Part shown: positions 52,199 through 64,000 of the stretch, piece after piece | How positions within the stretch are numbered: the stretch's first letter is position 1 | Layout: every line of letters begins with the position of its first letter | Source of the DNA: Apteryx mantelli | Lineage: Eukaryota; Chordata; Aves; Apterygiformes; Apterygidae | Direction of reading: 5' to 3' | Assembly: GCF_036417845.1 (NCBI RefSeq) | Contig: NC_089980.1 | Span: forward strand, 134,380,516-134,444,515 | DNA length: 64,000 nucleotides | Translations under genes and position numbers: made by a program | The notes under the pieces: generated by a model | The model's database searches: none | The model's input: only the letters and a program-made list of their open reading frames with translations | Told to the model about the DNA's origin: nothing

Positions 52199-52415
52199 CT
52201 TGTTAACCAGAACATCACTGGTTGGCACATTCAAGCTGTCGCAAAGGGCTAAAAATTCTCCTTTGTCCAGGATTCCAGAGCCATCCTTGTCATGCTGAAG
52301 AAACTCCTCCTGAATGTTCCTGTTGTTCAAGTAGTTATGGAGCTTCAGCTCTTCCTGAACCTGCACAATTAACTCATCCAATTCCTGCTTGCTGCTCCCT
52401 GGTATGGGGCTGTCA
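52199..52415 (-). CDS. EFHC1: EFHC1 exon with the EF-hand (last coding exon found)
   Basis: Acceptor TTCTACAG, donor GTGAGA. Encodes a predicted helix ([16 protein letters not shown]), then EF-hand loop [12 protein letters not shown], which has D, D, S and E at the calcium-binding positions 1, 3, 5 and 12, then [12 protein letters not shown]. If the intron is retained, the frame reads on for 27 codons to a stop at 52118. Confidence 0.94.
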
Positions 52416-55400
52416 CTGTAGAAGAAAGGGAGAATGGGACTGGGTGTGAAAATTATTTGCGGCAGCCCTACTGTGAGGTTGTGTGCTGGCTGCCCACTGT
52501 GGCTGGCCAGACTGTATCTCTGAAGACATAGCGGGCTTCTGGGGTGCTGTGCTTTGAATGACATGGACGCAGAGATGAAGCTCAGGCTTGATCTTTGGGA
52601 GAGGAGGTAAACTATTCTCCCTCTGCATGACACTCCCCCTTGCACCTTTTGTCTGCAAGTGCCTTGGGGAAAGGAGGGCTTCCTTGTGTGCTTCATACAG
52701 TGCCAGCAAACGTATGTAACTCCAGTGTCAGTCTGAGCCTCTGAACTACTCTGATACTAACTGACTCCGAAGTGTGTTTGTGAGGTTATAGGGTTGTTAC
52801 AGGGTCATCTAAAATGGATCCAGACAGAGTTCTAGAAAGAGGATGTGGTCTTGTCTCACATGCTGATAAGCAGACCCAGAACAAATGAAAAATACACTCC
52901 ACCAACCCTCTTCTTAGCTTGCAAGCAGCTGGTGGCTCATGCAGATACTGTTAGCAGCACCTATTACAGTTACTGCTGTCCTTTGGAAAAAAAGATGACC
53001 ATATCCACTTGAAGGTATCTCAGTTGCTGTGCCAGAGCTGTCCCACAGGGTTTCGGGCCAGCGGCTGCCAAGGCATTACATTTTACACAATTGGTTTCCC
53101 TGTTTCTGTTCAGACACAGGCTCTCGGAGCTGAATAATCAGCTGGGCAGCCATTAGACAGCAGGCTCGATGCCCCCCTGAACAGCATCAGGCTGGAGCCT
53201 GTGGGGGCTGCTGGAAATCCCCCTAGTTGTCAACTCTGAGTTTCATTTAGCTCTACTACACCGTCCTTTGAAGCCTACCTTTTGGCGGTCTCCTTTGCCA
53301 CCTGCGTTGGGCGAAAATGATCCCTCAGGGACTGCAGTGTTGCCGCGGGGAAACTCTCTGCATTGCTCTCCATATAATTGAGCACGTATTCATCAGCATC
53401 GGTGATAACAAACCTGTGGCCAAACACTGGGGAAGAGGCAACAAAGCAAGCAGTGTTACCTGGCTTTCTGCCTCAGTAAGTCACTTCATCATCTAGGAGA
53501 CAGCATAGTTTCTCCCTTGTGGCTGGGGTCAGGGCTGAGTAGATGGCTGCTATTTGTTTCAGTCTTTAAAGTGGAAAGGGTATCACTGAATCAAAGGGAG
53601 TTTTGCTGCAAAAGAGCAGCTGCTGAGAGGAAAGACCCCACGCTTGGGCCTACAGTGACTCTGCTCTTAGCATGGGTGAGTTCCTAACATTTCAGGATTA
53701 CATTTATTTTCCTTGCAGGATAGATTTATGGTCTTTGCTACTAGAAGTCATCTGGCACAGCTTTAACCTAGTGACTCCTGGCAGGTCCCAAAAATGTGAA
53801 CTGAGCACATACAATAGAGAACATTGCTCTTTTCCTGATTATGCCTAAGGTCCAAACACTGTCTGACAGTAATGGAGTTATATCAGTTTACACCATCTGG
53901 TAATGCGGAAACTAAAATATGGTGAGGCCCAGAAAGAACAGATCTTTCAAGTGGAGGATGGGAAATGCACTGTCTGTGCAATAAATAACATAGATCAGGC
54001 ACTGAAAACAAATGCTCCGAGAGCACTATCAAACCAGATTGGATCTTACCTTCAATTGTGGAACCAATGGTGAGGTCAGAGGGCTCATAGTATGTGGCAT
54101 TCTCTGTAGTAGAGCTTGGTTTGGGGACTCGGGTCTTGCCTAAGTATTTGCCTCCAATGATACCAGAGTTACGGACTGGGGGTTCATAGATGCTGATCAT
54201 GTCATTTGACAGGAAATAAGAGAGGATGAAACGCCGCTTTCTGTCCTCAGGGTTTGGAGATTCCTAAAGGAAAGGTAGTAGCTTTGGAAAGGAATATTTG
54301 AACTAAGTTTTTCTTTCCTGGGATGCTTAGGAGTACCTTGTAACCCACTCATAAGCACCCAGAGTTGATGCTTTTTTTTTTTTTATATAGCTGACTAAAC
54401 ATAGTATTTGATGTAGGCAAGAGCAGCAGATGTGCTAGCATAGAAGAACAAAGCCCTAGACAGCATTAAATATCTGGATTTCAAAGGTTGCTTGTTCTAG
54501 TCAGACTAACAGAAGCAGAATTTGGGCTGCAGTGACCCAGTGTATTCAGTGTTTCCACAGACTGAGTAATCCAAGAGAAAGGAATAGCCTATATGGAATG
54601 ATTCATCACGCAGAGGAAGACTGGCTGTAAAATTTAATACTGGAGTTATATTTTTCCTTATAATGGGTCCCTGGGAGAGGCTGGTACAGCTTCCAGCTCT
54701 TAGTCACAGGAAGACACTCCCCCGACACACCAATGGGTTTACTTGCTTATATTAAAATTCAGTTGATCTGAACTCGTCAGCTGTGACCTTCAGGAACTCC
54801 TGCACAATAGGGAAAAGAAATCAGTCCTTATTCACCCTGAGTATTTGGAGAGGGCAGGCCCCAGGGAGCACAGGAAATGCCATCGCTACTGCTAGACATG
54901 CCAAAGGTTTCTTGCATAAACTTACTGTAAAGCTGGCACAAAGACCAGGGCCTGGGGTGGAAAGCACCGTGGACTCCCCCTGTCAAATGACTTCTGCTCT
55001 CATTCTTGGCTGCTCTGCTTGAACAGCCCCTTGCTGGCTGCTGAGGCCGGGACTAGCCTGCAGAAGGACAGGTGCTGAGAGCCAGTAGTGGAGAGACAGC
55101 AAGCTCACACTTGTGGCAGCAGCAGAAGGCGGGCAGAGGCACAGTGCCCAGTTGCAGTGTTGTTTCCATTAGGGCCGTCTGTCATGTGCTGATGTCAGTG
55201 GGAGTTTTTCCATAAATGGCTGCAGTTTTGTAGCATGTCTATTTTGTACTTTCTGGCCCTGTTTTTTTCTACCTTTGCGTGCTAATAATTGCCATAGCAA
55301 GCACACAATAACGCAAGGGCATCCTCCTAAAGGATACTAATGTTGGATTGGGGAACTCTCTTCTACCATTAGTACAGGGAGTGAATCAGAGGAGAATTTC

Positions 55401-58400
55401 CTAACAGTCTTGCATGAACAGCCTGTTCCTCACATCCTTTTGCCTTTACGACTTAAGCTGGCACTGTACTGTCAAGGAAAGCACTTACCAGGACCACCTG
55501 GTATCGCAGCACCTTGTGGTCATTCTCTAGCATCTTAATAACATCTTTCCGGGGAGGCTTTGGAAGCAGAGAGAAGCAGTTCTGAAGGGAGTCTTCAAGG
55601 AAGCCAAAACCATTGTAGGGAGGAATTACCTGCATCCAAAGGAGATACCAAGCAGAAATAGTTGAAACTGAGAAAAAGACAATATTTCCAAGAGAGTTTA
55701 TTGGAAACCTTCTGTTTGGAAATAACTCTTCTGTCAGCAGGTGGCAACAGCTGTGATGTCCTGCCCAGGAGAGACATTGATAGTCTGGACATATGTCTGA
55801 GCCTTTATTTATAGAAATATTTAAGAGGGTAAAAAAAAATCTGAAAGTCAGAAAGGCAGGTAATTTCTGTGAACAAAGAGACTACAGCTATACTAATAAA
55901 CTAACCAGTGCAAATGCACAGCCCTGTGCACTGGAACTCAATTATATATATGGTTACACTGTTAACCTAGTCTCCATCATGTTCATGATCCAGGCCAACT
56001 TGCATTCTCCAAACCATATCTAGGCTCAGTTTGGGAGGTAACATGAGCTGGTGACTGCTCCCAGTAGGCAGTTTGGACTTAGCAACCCTGTTTTGGAGGA
56101 TGAGAGAGAATTTACTAACATGAGCATGGCCAGGCTGTGCCAGTTGGCTTCCCAGCCAGGTAACAAACCCTGGCACCGTTTAACTTCCTTCTGTGGATGC
56201 AATCAGTATTTTCTGTCACTCAGCAAGTGCTTTGTCCTTTACAATGTTAGAAATAGACTATTGCAGAAGACTTTCACTTTCATATAGATTATGACCATCC
56301 TTGCCCTGTCTTCAAGTTACTTGCTCATTTTCTTAAGCTGAACCTCTTTATTAATGCAAAAATGTAACAAAGTAACACTATAAGAGCTTAGAGGGACTGC
56401 TGATTCCCTTCCCTTCCTTTGGGAAATTGTTTGCAGTACCTGTGGCACTTCCTCAAGTGGTTTCTTCTTTACATCCACTGGCTGGAAGTCTGTGATGCCA
56501 AATTTGTCACGATAGAAATTTCGTGTGAACTCATCGCAGTCATAGATGAAGAAAGGGCGTCCAAGGAGGGTGGTAGATTTGCCAACAGCAAAATCCTTGG
56601 CTGTGTACCATTCAAGGACCTCCTGATCAGAGATCTCCAGCACACAACTTGGGAAGGTCTCTAAGGACAAGGGAGCAAAAGGAAAAGTAAATTAATCAGG
56701 TAGCAGTTAATGTTTCCTAGTGAAAAGGGATACAGAAGCAGGCTGTATAAACAGCCCCAATGCGCTGTTGGTACTGCTCTCCTGACACTGTTTCCCAAAA
56801 GGTTAAGGCTTTAGCAATCATTTAAAGAACTTTTCTTCAGTCAAAAGCTGCTGACACTTGGAGTGTTCTCAGCACAAATCCTCTAGACTTAGTATACCTC
56901 TCATCACCTTCTGACCCAGCATCCACACCCATGTCTGCTCACCAAGGCACTCTAGCTTTAACAGACATGTTGGCCAGTCTAAACTTACTTTTCTTGTCCA
57001 CAAAGGTTTTGGGCAGCCGCTGGCGTTTTATCAGCACTGGGAATGGGTCTCTGCCATCATTAGGCTTGTGGATTTCCCGAACCTCCACTGTGTCATCTGC
57101 CAAGTAGTAATGGATGATGTAAGGCCGATTCTCACCAAACATGCTGTTAGTGTCATCCCACATGGCGTAGAAACGCAGGACCTGAGGTGAGGAAAAAACA
57201 GGCAGAGAAAACAAGCATGAATTAATACCACTAATGTTCTGTCCAAATAAAGTTGATTGATGGGTAATTGGAGGCATGCATCTCAGCAGTCCTCACTGTC
57301 AGGTACAGGAGAACCAAGCCCTTGCTCTGGGGACACCGGAACCAGTGGGCTACTGAGGCAGCACTGGGAAGAGCAGCAAGGGCCTGGAGAGCTGAAGTGG
57401 CCTTGCTTACCTTAAGAGAGGCAAGTCAGAGAGAATAATATCTGTAAATACAAGAAATTTAGGGCAGTTCGTGGAAGTGTGAGGAAAAATGGAAAAAAAA
57501 AAAGTGATTAAAAAGCATAGCAGAAAATATTTCCCCAAGAGTGAGTAGGGGAGTAGTCCTGAGGGGACTGACTTTTAAAATGAAACTGAACAAAGCAGGA
57601 GAGAATCTAGTTTTGGCTCATAGACAAGCTAAATCTAAAGGTCTCCAATTTGAACATATGTGGCCATTTAGTGGCCAATTCTTTAACACTCTCACGCTGA
57701 GGAAGGCAGAGGGGAATGCACTTGGCTGCCCTGAGGAGACTGTATTCATTACAGACTTCATCTCATTTCTGCCTAGTGGAAATCTCATGTTTCAGTGCCA
57801 CACAGATCAAACTCCTCACATTGCAATGCTTCCAAGACAAGTCTATCACCTCCTGGTGCAGTGTCTGCTTGGTCTTGTGGGAACATGTCGACCTAATGAT
57901 AATCTAATAGAAACTCAAGACTGCCTAAGTGGCAGGGACTGCTTTGGGAGTGCAGCACTCAGTGGAACAGTTCCCCTCGTAAACAGGCAGCACAAGAGCT
58001 GTTACAGGCAGAGTTGGCCCATGGCAAACTTGAGTCACTATGGCTAAACCAACACTGATAAGTAAAATAGCAGGTATGGACCAGTTTGTATCCATACAGC
58101 AGCATTGTCTGCTTCCCCTCAAAACAGGGTGACCATATCCAAACTACCTACTTGGTATGATCCTTGATTGATAGTTGGCCATGGACAGTGCTAACAATTC
58201 AACAGTATGAGCAGCACTCGGGCCATGTCCTGCTCCTGTTTTGTTTACTACTATAGATGTAGTCTATAGGGTTCCTTACATTGCTGCTAGATGAAAAAAG
58301 ATCTGGAGGAGCAGAAAGGAGAGTATTAGTCATCTGTACATACAAACACAACAGACAACTGGTATTAGCGTTTATCTGAAATGCTTCACTCCGGCATCAG

Positions 58401-61400
58401 GAATCAATATTTTTGGGGAAGAGATGAGTGAATGCAGCACATCCATTCATATTAAAACTGCATCTGACCAGGTATGCTAACTTTCCAAGGTAGGTAGCTG
58501 GTTATCTCATCCCAACAGAAAGAAAGAGAGAAATGGCGAATCTAGAGCATGGGCTCTGCAATCCAAAGAGAAGCTCTTTAGAAGGCACAAAGTCCAACAA
58601 GAAGATACAAGATTTTGTTTCTTACTAAAGCTGGGAAAGGGGCAAATTTGAAATCTGTCCGGTGGAATGAAATTTTTTAGAGTGAGTTGGGAAAGGCATC
58701 TGCCTGCAGATACCCACAAGACTTGGGTTCCAATAACACATGTAGTCTAAACTACAGGTAATCACTGCTGCCTCACTCACCTGCTTGTCGTAAGTCAGGA
58801 ACTGTTTGAGTTGGTCGAAATCTGATGGCGTGATGTACTTGCGCACAGGCATCCGACGCAGTTCTGTGTAAGGATCAAAAATCATTTTCTCTGGAGGGTT
58901 CAGTTCAATCCCTTGGCTCTCCAGGAACACCTAGGGAGGTCATCTGGGGTATTAATGCTGCCATGAGTTCTGAAGCTAAGAGGCAACTAAAGATTACAGG
59001 TTGGCTGAGATGAGTGTTGCCAGGACACTGCAAGTTCATTCTTCATAGACCATCAGCTGCAGTAGTATTAGTTCTACTGCAATAATAAATACAATAGAAG
59101 ATGACCAAAATGTTTCCATTTAAGCTGCTTCTTAGCCCCTACCCCCTACCCTGCCCTTTCCCTCCCGAGGGCAGTCCTGTCCTCAAAGTCCTAACTCAGA
59201 CTTTACCTGAGCATGGTTTTTCTTGGCTCTAGTGTTGAGATCTTTAAGTGTGGGATACATTTCAGGTTGGTCTCTTTTATGTAAACTAATAAAAATTAAT
59301 TTAGTGCAAGACTACTGATGTACTCAGTCTGAATGTGCAAGAGACCTAAGGTCTCACAATGTGTCAGACAGCTGAAATAAGTGCTACCATAGCAAGCCCA
59401 TTGAGGTCATGCTGGACAGGAGGACATGTGTCTGAAGTGGCAGTTCATCTTCCAGGAAGAGCACCTCCCCACAGAAAGAGGGCAATCTTGTACATAAAGG
59501 AATTTTCAGCTTACCTTGGATGCCCTTAAAGCATCAACTAACTCTAGGGTATTACTTGTGTATTCACCTCAGTCACCCAAAACAACCTCTGAAGTCAATG
59601 GACTTCTTCCCTATCTTGGTCTTGGGAAATGGTCCATGAAAACATTCAGCCCAGGAAGCAGCTGTGCAAACATCTCTAACAGGCCTGTGAGATCACCCTG
59701 AAGACTCACAAGGCAGGTTCACGCTTTCAGATTCATTATTTTCTGGTCTGGAGGATGCCAGTTAATGATAAATAGACTGGTGGCTTTGAGATCTAGACCT
59801 ATACGTTGCTCATTTCATGTTTTTCACCAAGCAACCAACATTAACATGAGAACTAGCTCCTCATCAGATGTCAGCTGACTTTAACAGTCAATCCTGTTCC
59901 AGCAGAGGAGCTGGCCCCATATGCTCCCAACAGCTACATATACACTAATACGTTATACATGCTTGGGAACATTCCTGGGCACTCAGGCCAACTGGCAAGG
60001 AACAGCCCGCTTCTATGCCAATAAATGCTCTCAGCCTCCAGGACAGAAAGGCTGCATGTAACTAACTCATCTACTGGGAATGGTCGTTGCAATATTCTAA
60101 CTCCTGGACTGTTCCTGAGAATTACTTGGAAGAATACTAGTTGACCATGGCCAAGATTATACCAGGGAAAATCTAACAGCATTATCAGTATAAAGGATCA
60201 TTATTATTTCATTTACTGGTAGAGAAATAGACAATGTGCTGAAAAACAGTCAAGGAGTAAACTCTCTTAGAAAAGTCAGTTTATAACATGATTCTCAACC
60301 CACTGGTCATGACCCCCCTTCCGGGTTGGCAGTAGAAGGGTGCTGGGGTTACTGACTGCACTCCCTTCTCCTATTCTTATCAGAGGAGTGCCAAGTAGGA
60401 AAGAGTTAGGATCAGTAATTTCCCTCTTATGTGTGTGCTAAGGTTCATCAGGACTCTAAGTAGTTAAACTGCTGTACACATAGAAATGAGCTTAGACCAA
60501 TTCTATTCACACAGAAATGAGCTTAGAATTTGTGCTGTACAGAGCAGTCCTGAGGATAGAGGATGGACTCCCAGCAGCACTGGGGCAAAAATACTGAGCT
60601 ATTACTGTACTCTCACCACACATCATCCTTTGAACTCCCTATGGATTTAAAAAAGAAGTCTCTGCGAAAAGTAAAATGACAGATCACAAATAACCTCAGT
60701 GTGAAAGCTGCTGATGCAGACTAGAGGACTAGACGCTAATGGGTCTTGCCATCTCTAACTCCTGGGATTCTTCAGGTCTTCTTTGCACAAGCAACATACC
60801 TGTGTGAATGGGTCACAGTCAACTATGCGGTACGTCCTGCCATACATGGTGATGTTCATGCCCCGATTCAGATCCTTCCAGTGGTAATGATCCCCATGCT
60901 CATTCTTGGGCACCCGCTGGCGTCTGATAAGTTTGCCTTGAGGAAGCCCAGAGTTCTGCACGACAGGCTCCATGACAGACATGCTGTCATCTTCCAAATA
61001 GTAATAGATAGCCACTTGGCGAATCCGGTAATGCTCTTCTGCAGAGAGAGGAACATCTTCCTGGAAATAGGCATCAAACTTCAAAATCTGCCAAAGTGGC
61101 AAGATCCCAAAGAAAGAGAGAGAAAGAGAGAAGCAATTTGAATTCCATGATTAGTTTATCAATGCAAATATTTTATTTGCAATGTGCTTTGGCAGTGCAA
61201 AGTTACTGAATCATAATCTGCAAAATCATCAAAGCCAACTGTAGCCTAATCTGTGACCAATGGCTTTTATCAAGACCTGGCTTTTATTTGGTAGGCATGA
61301 GACAAGTGTAAACAGGTGGAATAAATACAGCCCTTTCCCTAGTCCTCCTTAATCCCCACATATTTTACCTACTGCCAGGTGCTTGGCACTGCCAATAACC

Positions 61401-63000
61401 TAGTTCACTTACCTACATGAGTTTCTCTAATATTGCCGGCTCTGTAGATCCTGGTTCAGGGAAGCTATCTGTGCTTAAGATAACTCTTAATTTTAGTTAA
61501 GAGAGTTCCACCATATCTGTGGCTTTTAGAATCTGCATGACTCATGTGAAGGCAAATCTACCCAGTGAGCATGTTCCCACTAGCCAGCTAAAGTGCTCAG
61601 AAAGGGACTCTGACTTTCCCCAGCAGCAAAGGGGCCCATACTGCTACTCTGGCTTGAATGAAGGGGCCGAGAAGTATCTGACAGATTCAATGGCTACATC
61701 TACATTGCTCTTAAAGAATAGCCTTTGAAGCAGTAACTAACACAGCACATCTGTTCTCATGACTGTCTCACAGATGGTTTGAGGGTTGGCTGCAGACTGC
61801 CTTTCCAGGCCTGCCTGGCAGTGTGCTAATCCCCTACATGTGCTCGGGCCCCCTGGGCCTTGCACGCTCTGCAGGGACTGCTCTGTCCGGGGCTGTGGCT
61901 GCGCTTGCCAGCTTGCAGTCTACACAACTGGCACTTTTAAATTCAAGGGTCAACTCAGGACTGCTCCAAGCAGACACATACCCACTTCTTAGTCTGATAG
62001 GATCACAAAGATGTAATGCAGGAAGTACGAATGGGCCCGTACAGGCTCTAACGTGTTGTGGTGACAAGCACAAGCATAAATAGATAGACCACAACTAAAC
62101 AGACTTGTATGTTCTCCATTGCAAAGTGTCTTTTACAGTTTAAGCTCAATTACAACCTCAGTATAGTTTTGGAAACACAGAAGGCCAGGGTATGGTTTAC
62201 AGGGCAGTGGTTATAAATTGAAGCTTTTCAGAGTTAATCATTCTTCTCAAACTCCTGCTGGAAATGCTCTGGCGTAGCTTGTGGGGAATGTCTTACATCG
62301 TTTATGTATTATAATCCTCCTCCTAAGCAAAGAAAGCCTCTTTCAGACTGGGGTTCAGCTGTCTCTGACTAAGGGCTATGGCATCTGAAAACTGTTGTAC
62401 ACTGTCCCATGAACCCTTAAGCTGACTGTTTATGTCTCTGAACTTGGCCAGCGATATTCCTGGAATAAGCTTCTTTATACCTTTTTGTCAAAAGCCACGT
62501 ATGCTGGAATGAAGTCTGAAGGTGGAGCCCGCTTGGCTTGCCCATAGGTCAGTGTGGGTCTCATGCTGGATAATTCATCTAATTCAGATTGAGAGAGCTG
62601 ATTCACATAAAGTCGCTCCCCACCTATCCCCACTGTTGGCAGCCGAGAAAAGGCAAATCCATTTTTGTAGACCAGTGTCTGAGAGCGATGAAAAGATGTT
62701 TTCTGTGGAAAGAAATCCAGCTGTTGAAATACTACATGCATTCAGTAGATATTGATACTCAAAACACAGAAAAGCAGCAAAAAAATCTAATATCCAGAAT
62801 GACCCCCACAGCATTTTACTATAATCTACTGCAGCAGTTATGTACAATTCAATTTTACAGTTAGACCATGAAGACTGAAAAAAAAAGTAAGGAACAAAGT
62901 ATCAGGGTGAACTCAAACCCTAGCATTGGCTCAGACCCCCTGACAGTCCTGGCTTAAATCACTTAATTTCTCTATAGCCGTAATTCTCTGTGTCCAGAAT
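52199..63000 (-). CDS. EFHC1: EF-hand domain-containing protein 1 (myoclonin-1), nine internal coding exons, both ends missing
   Basis: Visible coding exons, in transcript order: 62481-62702, 60800-61087, 58781-58930, 56989-57181, 56440-56660, 55489-55629, 54050-54263, 53279-53426 and 52199-52415. The true visible coding span is therefore 52199-62702. All introns are GT-AG on the minus strand and the phases agree throughout, giving about 598 codons (human EFHC1 has 640 in all). EFHC1 is a ciliary and microtubule-associated protein, a microtubule inner protein of axoneme doublets in structural work I recall; human variants are linked to juvenile myoclonic epilepsy. Three DM10 domains are visible: one in the 60800-61087 exon, one over the 57181-56440 exons and one over the 55629-53279 exons. 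A single C-terminal EF-hand follows. The first coding exon lies beyond the right edge, and the final short exon was not identified in 48.1-52.2 kb. Confidence 0.95.
53279..53426 (-). CDS. EFHC1: EFHC1 exon, end of DM10 domain 3
   Basis: Acceptor TTCCCCAG, donor GTAGGC. Encodes [20 protein letters not shown] and a following hydrophilic linker. Confidence 0.95.
54050..54263 (-). CDS. EFHC1: EFHC1 exon, middle of DM10 domain 3
   Basis: Acceptor CCTTTAG, donor GTAAGA. Encodes ESPNPED, then [15 protein letters not shown] and [14 protein letters not shown]. Confidence 0.96.
55489..55629 (-). CDS. EFHC1: EFHC1 exon, start of DM10 domain 3
   Basis: Acceptor GATGCAG, donor GTAAGT. Forty-seven codons, [17 protein letters not shown] to NDHKVLRYQ. 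Confidence 0.95.
56440..56660 (-). CDS. EFHC1: EFHC1 exon, second part of DM10 domain 2
   Basis: Acceptor CCTTAG, donor GTACTG. Encodes [19 protein letters not shown] and [17 protein letters not shown], then a lysine- and proline-containing linker. Confidence 0.95.
56989..57181 (-). CDS. EFHC1: EFHC1 exon, first part of DM10 domain 2
   Basis: Acceptor ACCTCAG, donor GTAAGT. Encodes [17 protein letters not shown] to KTFVDKK. Confidence 0.95.
58781..58930 (-). CDS. EFHC1: EFHC1 exon, linker between DM10 1 and 2
   Basis: Acceptor CCTAG, donor GTGAGT. Fifty codons from [15 protein letters not shown] to FLTYDKQ. Confidence 0.95.
60800..61087 (-). CDS. EFHC1: EFHC1 exon encoding DM10 domain 1
   Basis: Acceptor TTGGCAG, donor GTATGT. 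Ninety-six codons holding the whole first DM10 domain ([35 protein letters not shown]). Confidence 0.96.
62481..62702 (-). CDS. EFHC1: EFHC1 exon, second coding exon of the gene
   Basis: Acceptor TTCCACAG, donor GTATAA (a non-consensus +4 to +6). Seventy-four codons, [10 protein letters not shown] to AYVAFDKK, the conserved stretch before the first DM10 domain. Confidence 0.95.
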
Positions 63001-64000
63001 GGGATAACAGCACTTTATCTGCCTTACCATTTATCTCACAAACTCTTTGTTCCCTACTCTGTGTCACAGCAGTATAGAGCGCCATGGGACCTCACTCCCT
63101 TATGGCTTTGTGGTGCTCTCCTGACTATAATACGAAGATGGTTGTCCACCTTCCACGCTTTCCACAGCTATTTATTTAGTTAACTCTCTTCCGAGGATAA
63201 TACCCATATGATTTTCCTCACAGGACAAAATCAAGGTGTCTCACATTCTCAGAACTGCAATTATGAAATGCACCTATGCACATTAGGCGTTCCACCACCT
63301 CTCTCCAAGGTATAGGTAAGGGTCCACGCATAAAAAAATGACAGTAACAGCATAAGACCCTATAGCAGATTAATGAGAAGCTTGATAAGATGACAAGGAT
63401 TCTATGCATATGAGCATGGTATAATGTTAGCTAAAGTATTTACTTGCTGTTCTTTGCTGGGTTGGTTTAAATCTTGATTCTGACCTTCTACCTATCTTTG
63501 CTATCCACTTCATGGCAGCTGCTGAGCATTCTTCATGTTAAATAATGATCCAGATGGCACAAGAAGATTCCCTGATGTGCTTAATGACCCATAGCAAAAA
63601 AACATCACAGCTGTGAATAGGACTGATCTCTATCAGTCCAGTCCTGTTCTTCACTACTGAAGAATGAGGATCAGACTTAAGTGACACCAGGCTACTCAAC
63701 TTGCTGTACAGTCCACAACATCTGGTACCTCACTCTTCAATCCTACAAGCATTTGAAATATGGTATTCCTGGCTGGTCCCACTGGTTTTCCTGCACTTAA
63801 TGTTTCAGAAGAAGCAAAAGAAATTGTGAGTCCCTGATGATAAAGTCCCAGACTTTGAGTTTTGCCAAATAGCACAGACTTATAGGCATTTATAGTGAAG
63901 GAACAGACTTCAATTCCTGCAGTTTCAAATATTCCTCCACTGTAAGGAGAGGAGGATGGAATTAGCTGTTAGCAGAAGAGGACCTCTGGCATGTAGGTGT
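62703..64000 (-). other. EFHC1 first intron (partial)
   Basis: No sequence like the expected EFHC1 N-terminal exon was found up to the window edge, so this is intron running out of the window. It contains an MIR-like patch at 62910-63045. Confidence 0.6.
62910..63045 (+). repeat. MIR-like ancient repeat fragment in EFHC1 intron 1
   Basis: CTTAAATCACTTAATTTCTC followed by GAATGGGATAACAGCACTT and GCCTTACCATTTATCTCAC follows the MIR core and downstream part closely. Confidence 0.5.

Noticed and set aside
60476-60527. Near-repeat of CACAGAAATGAGCTTAGA
   Set aside because: Two short copies only; an ordinary small tandem duplication.

Overview
This is vertebrate nuclear DNA, almost certainly from a bird. 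Three spliced genes can be read exon by exon: XKR5 (+), TRAM2 (+) and EFHC1 (-), in that order. Introns are short for these genes, there are few interspersed repeats, and the left end carries an endogenous retrovirus whose primer-binding site matches tRNA-Trp, the primer used by avian alpharetroviruses. From memory, TRAM2 and XKR5 lie beside the avian beta-defensin cluster on chicken chromosome 3, so this window probably corresponds to one flank of that cluster. No defensin gene was found inside it.

Region by region: (1) 1 to about 5144, minus strand: the 5' part of a retrovirus whose 5' LTR is on the right and whose integrase, env and 3' LTR lie beyond the left edge. It keeps an open gag, an open dUTPase-protease and a pol interrupted only by three in-frame TGA codons. 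The frames are arranged as in betaretroviruses, with two -1 frameshifts. (2) 5146-5462: a minisatellite of 37-41-bp units between the LTR and the XKR5 promoter. (3) 5747-13700: XKR5, seven coding exons, 684 codons, with a long tail in the last exon. (4) 13.7-22.2 kb: intergenic DNA with one weak LTR-like patch. (5) 22213-43760: TRAM2, eleven coding exons, 378 codons, starting in a CpG island with long G and C runs and followed by a long probable 3' UTR to about 48.1 kb. (6) 48.1-64 kb: EFHC1 on the minus strand, tail to tail with TRAM2. Nine internal coding exons are visible; the first coding exon lies past the right edge and the last was not identified.

The genes do not form a pathway. XKR5 is a multi-pass membrane protein of the XK family, TRAM2 an ER protein of the translocon neighbourhood, and EFHC1 a DM10-domain ciliary microtubule protein. 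The convergent TRAM2-EFHC1 order is the same as I recall for human 6p12. By eye, the DNA is very rich in G+C and CpG from about 5 to 40 kb and clearly less so from about 44 kb on.

The observations most worth following are the mixed alpha/beta character of the retrovirus (tRNA-Trp primer with betaretroviral frames), a well-formed slippery site and pseudoknot at its gag-pro junction, its TGA-only damage in pol, the minisatellite wedged between its LTR and XKR5, and an intact calcium-type EF-hand loop in EFHC1. All exon boundaries come from reading splice sites and phases by hand against family knowledge; no database search was run.
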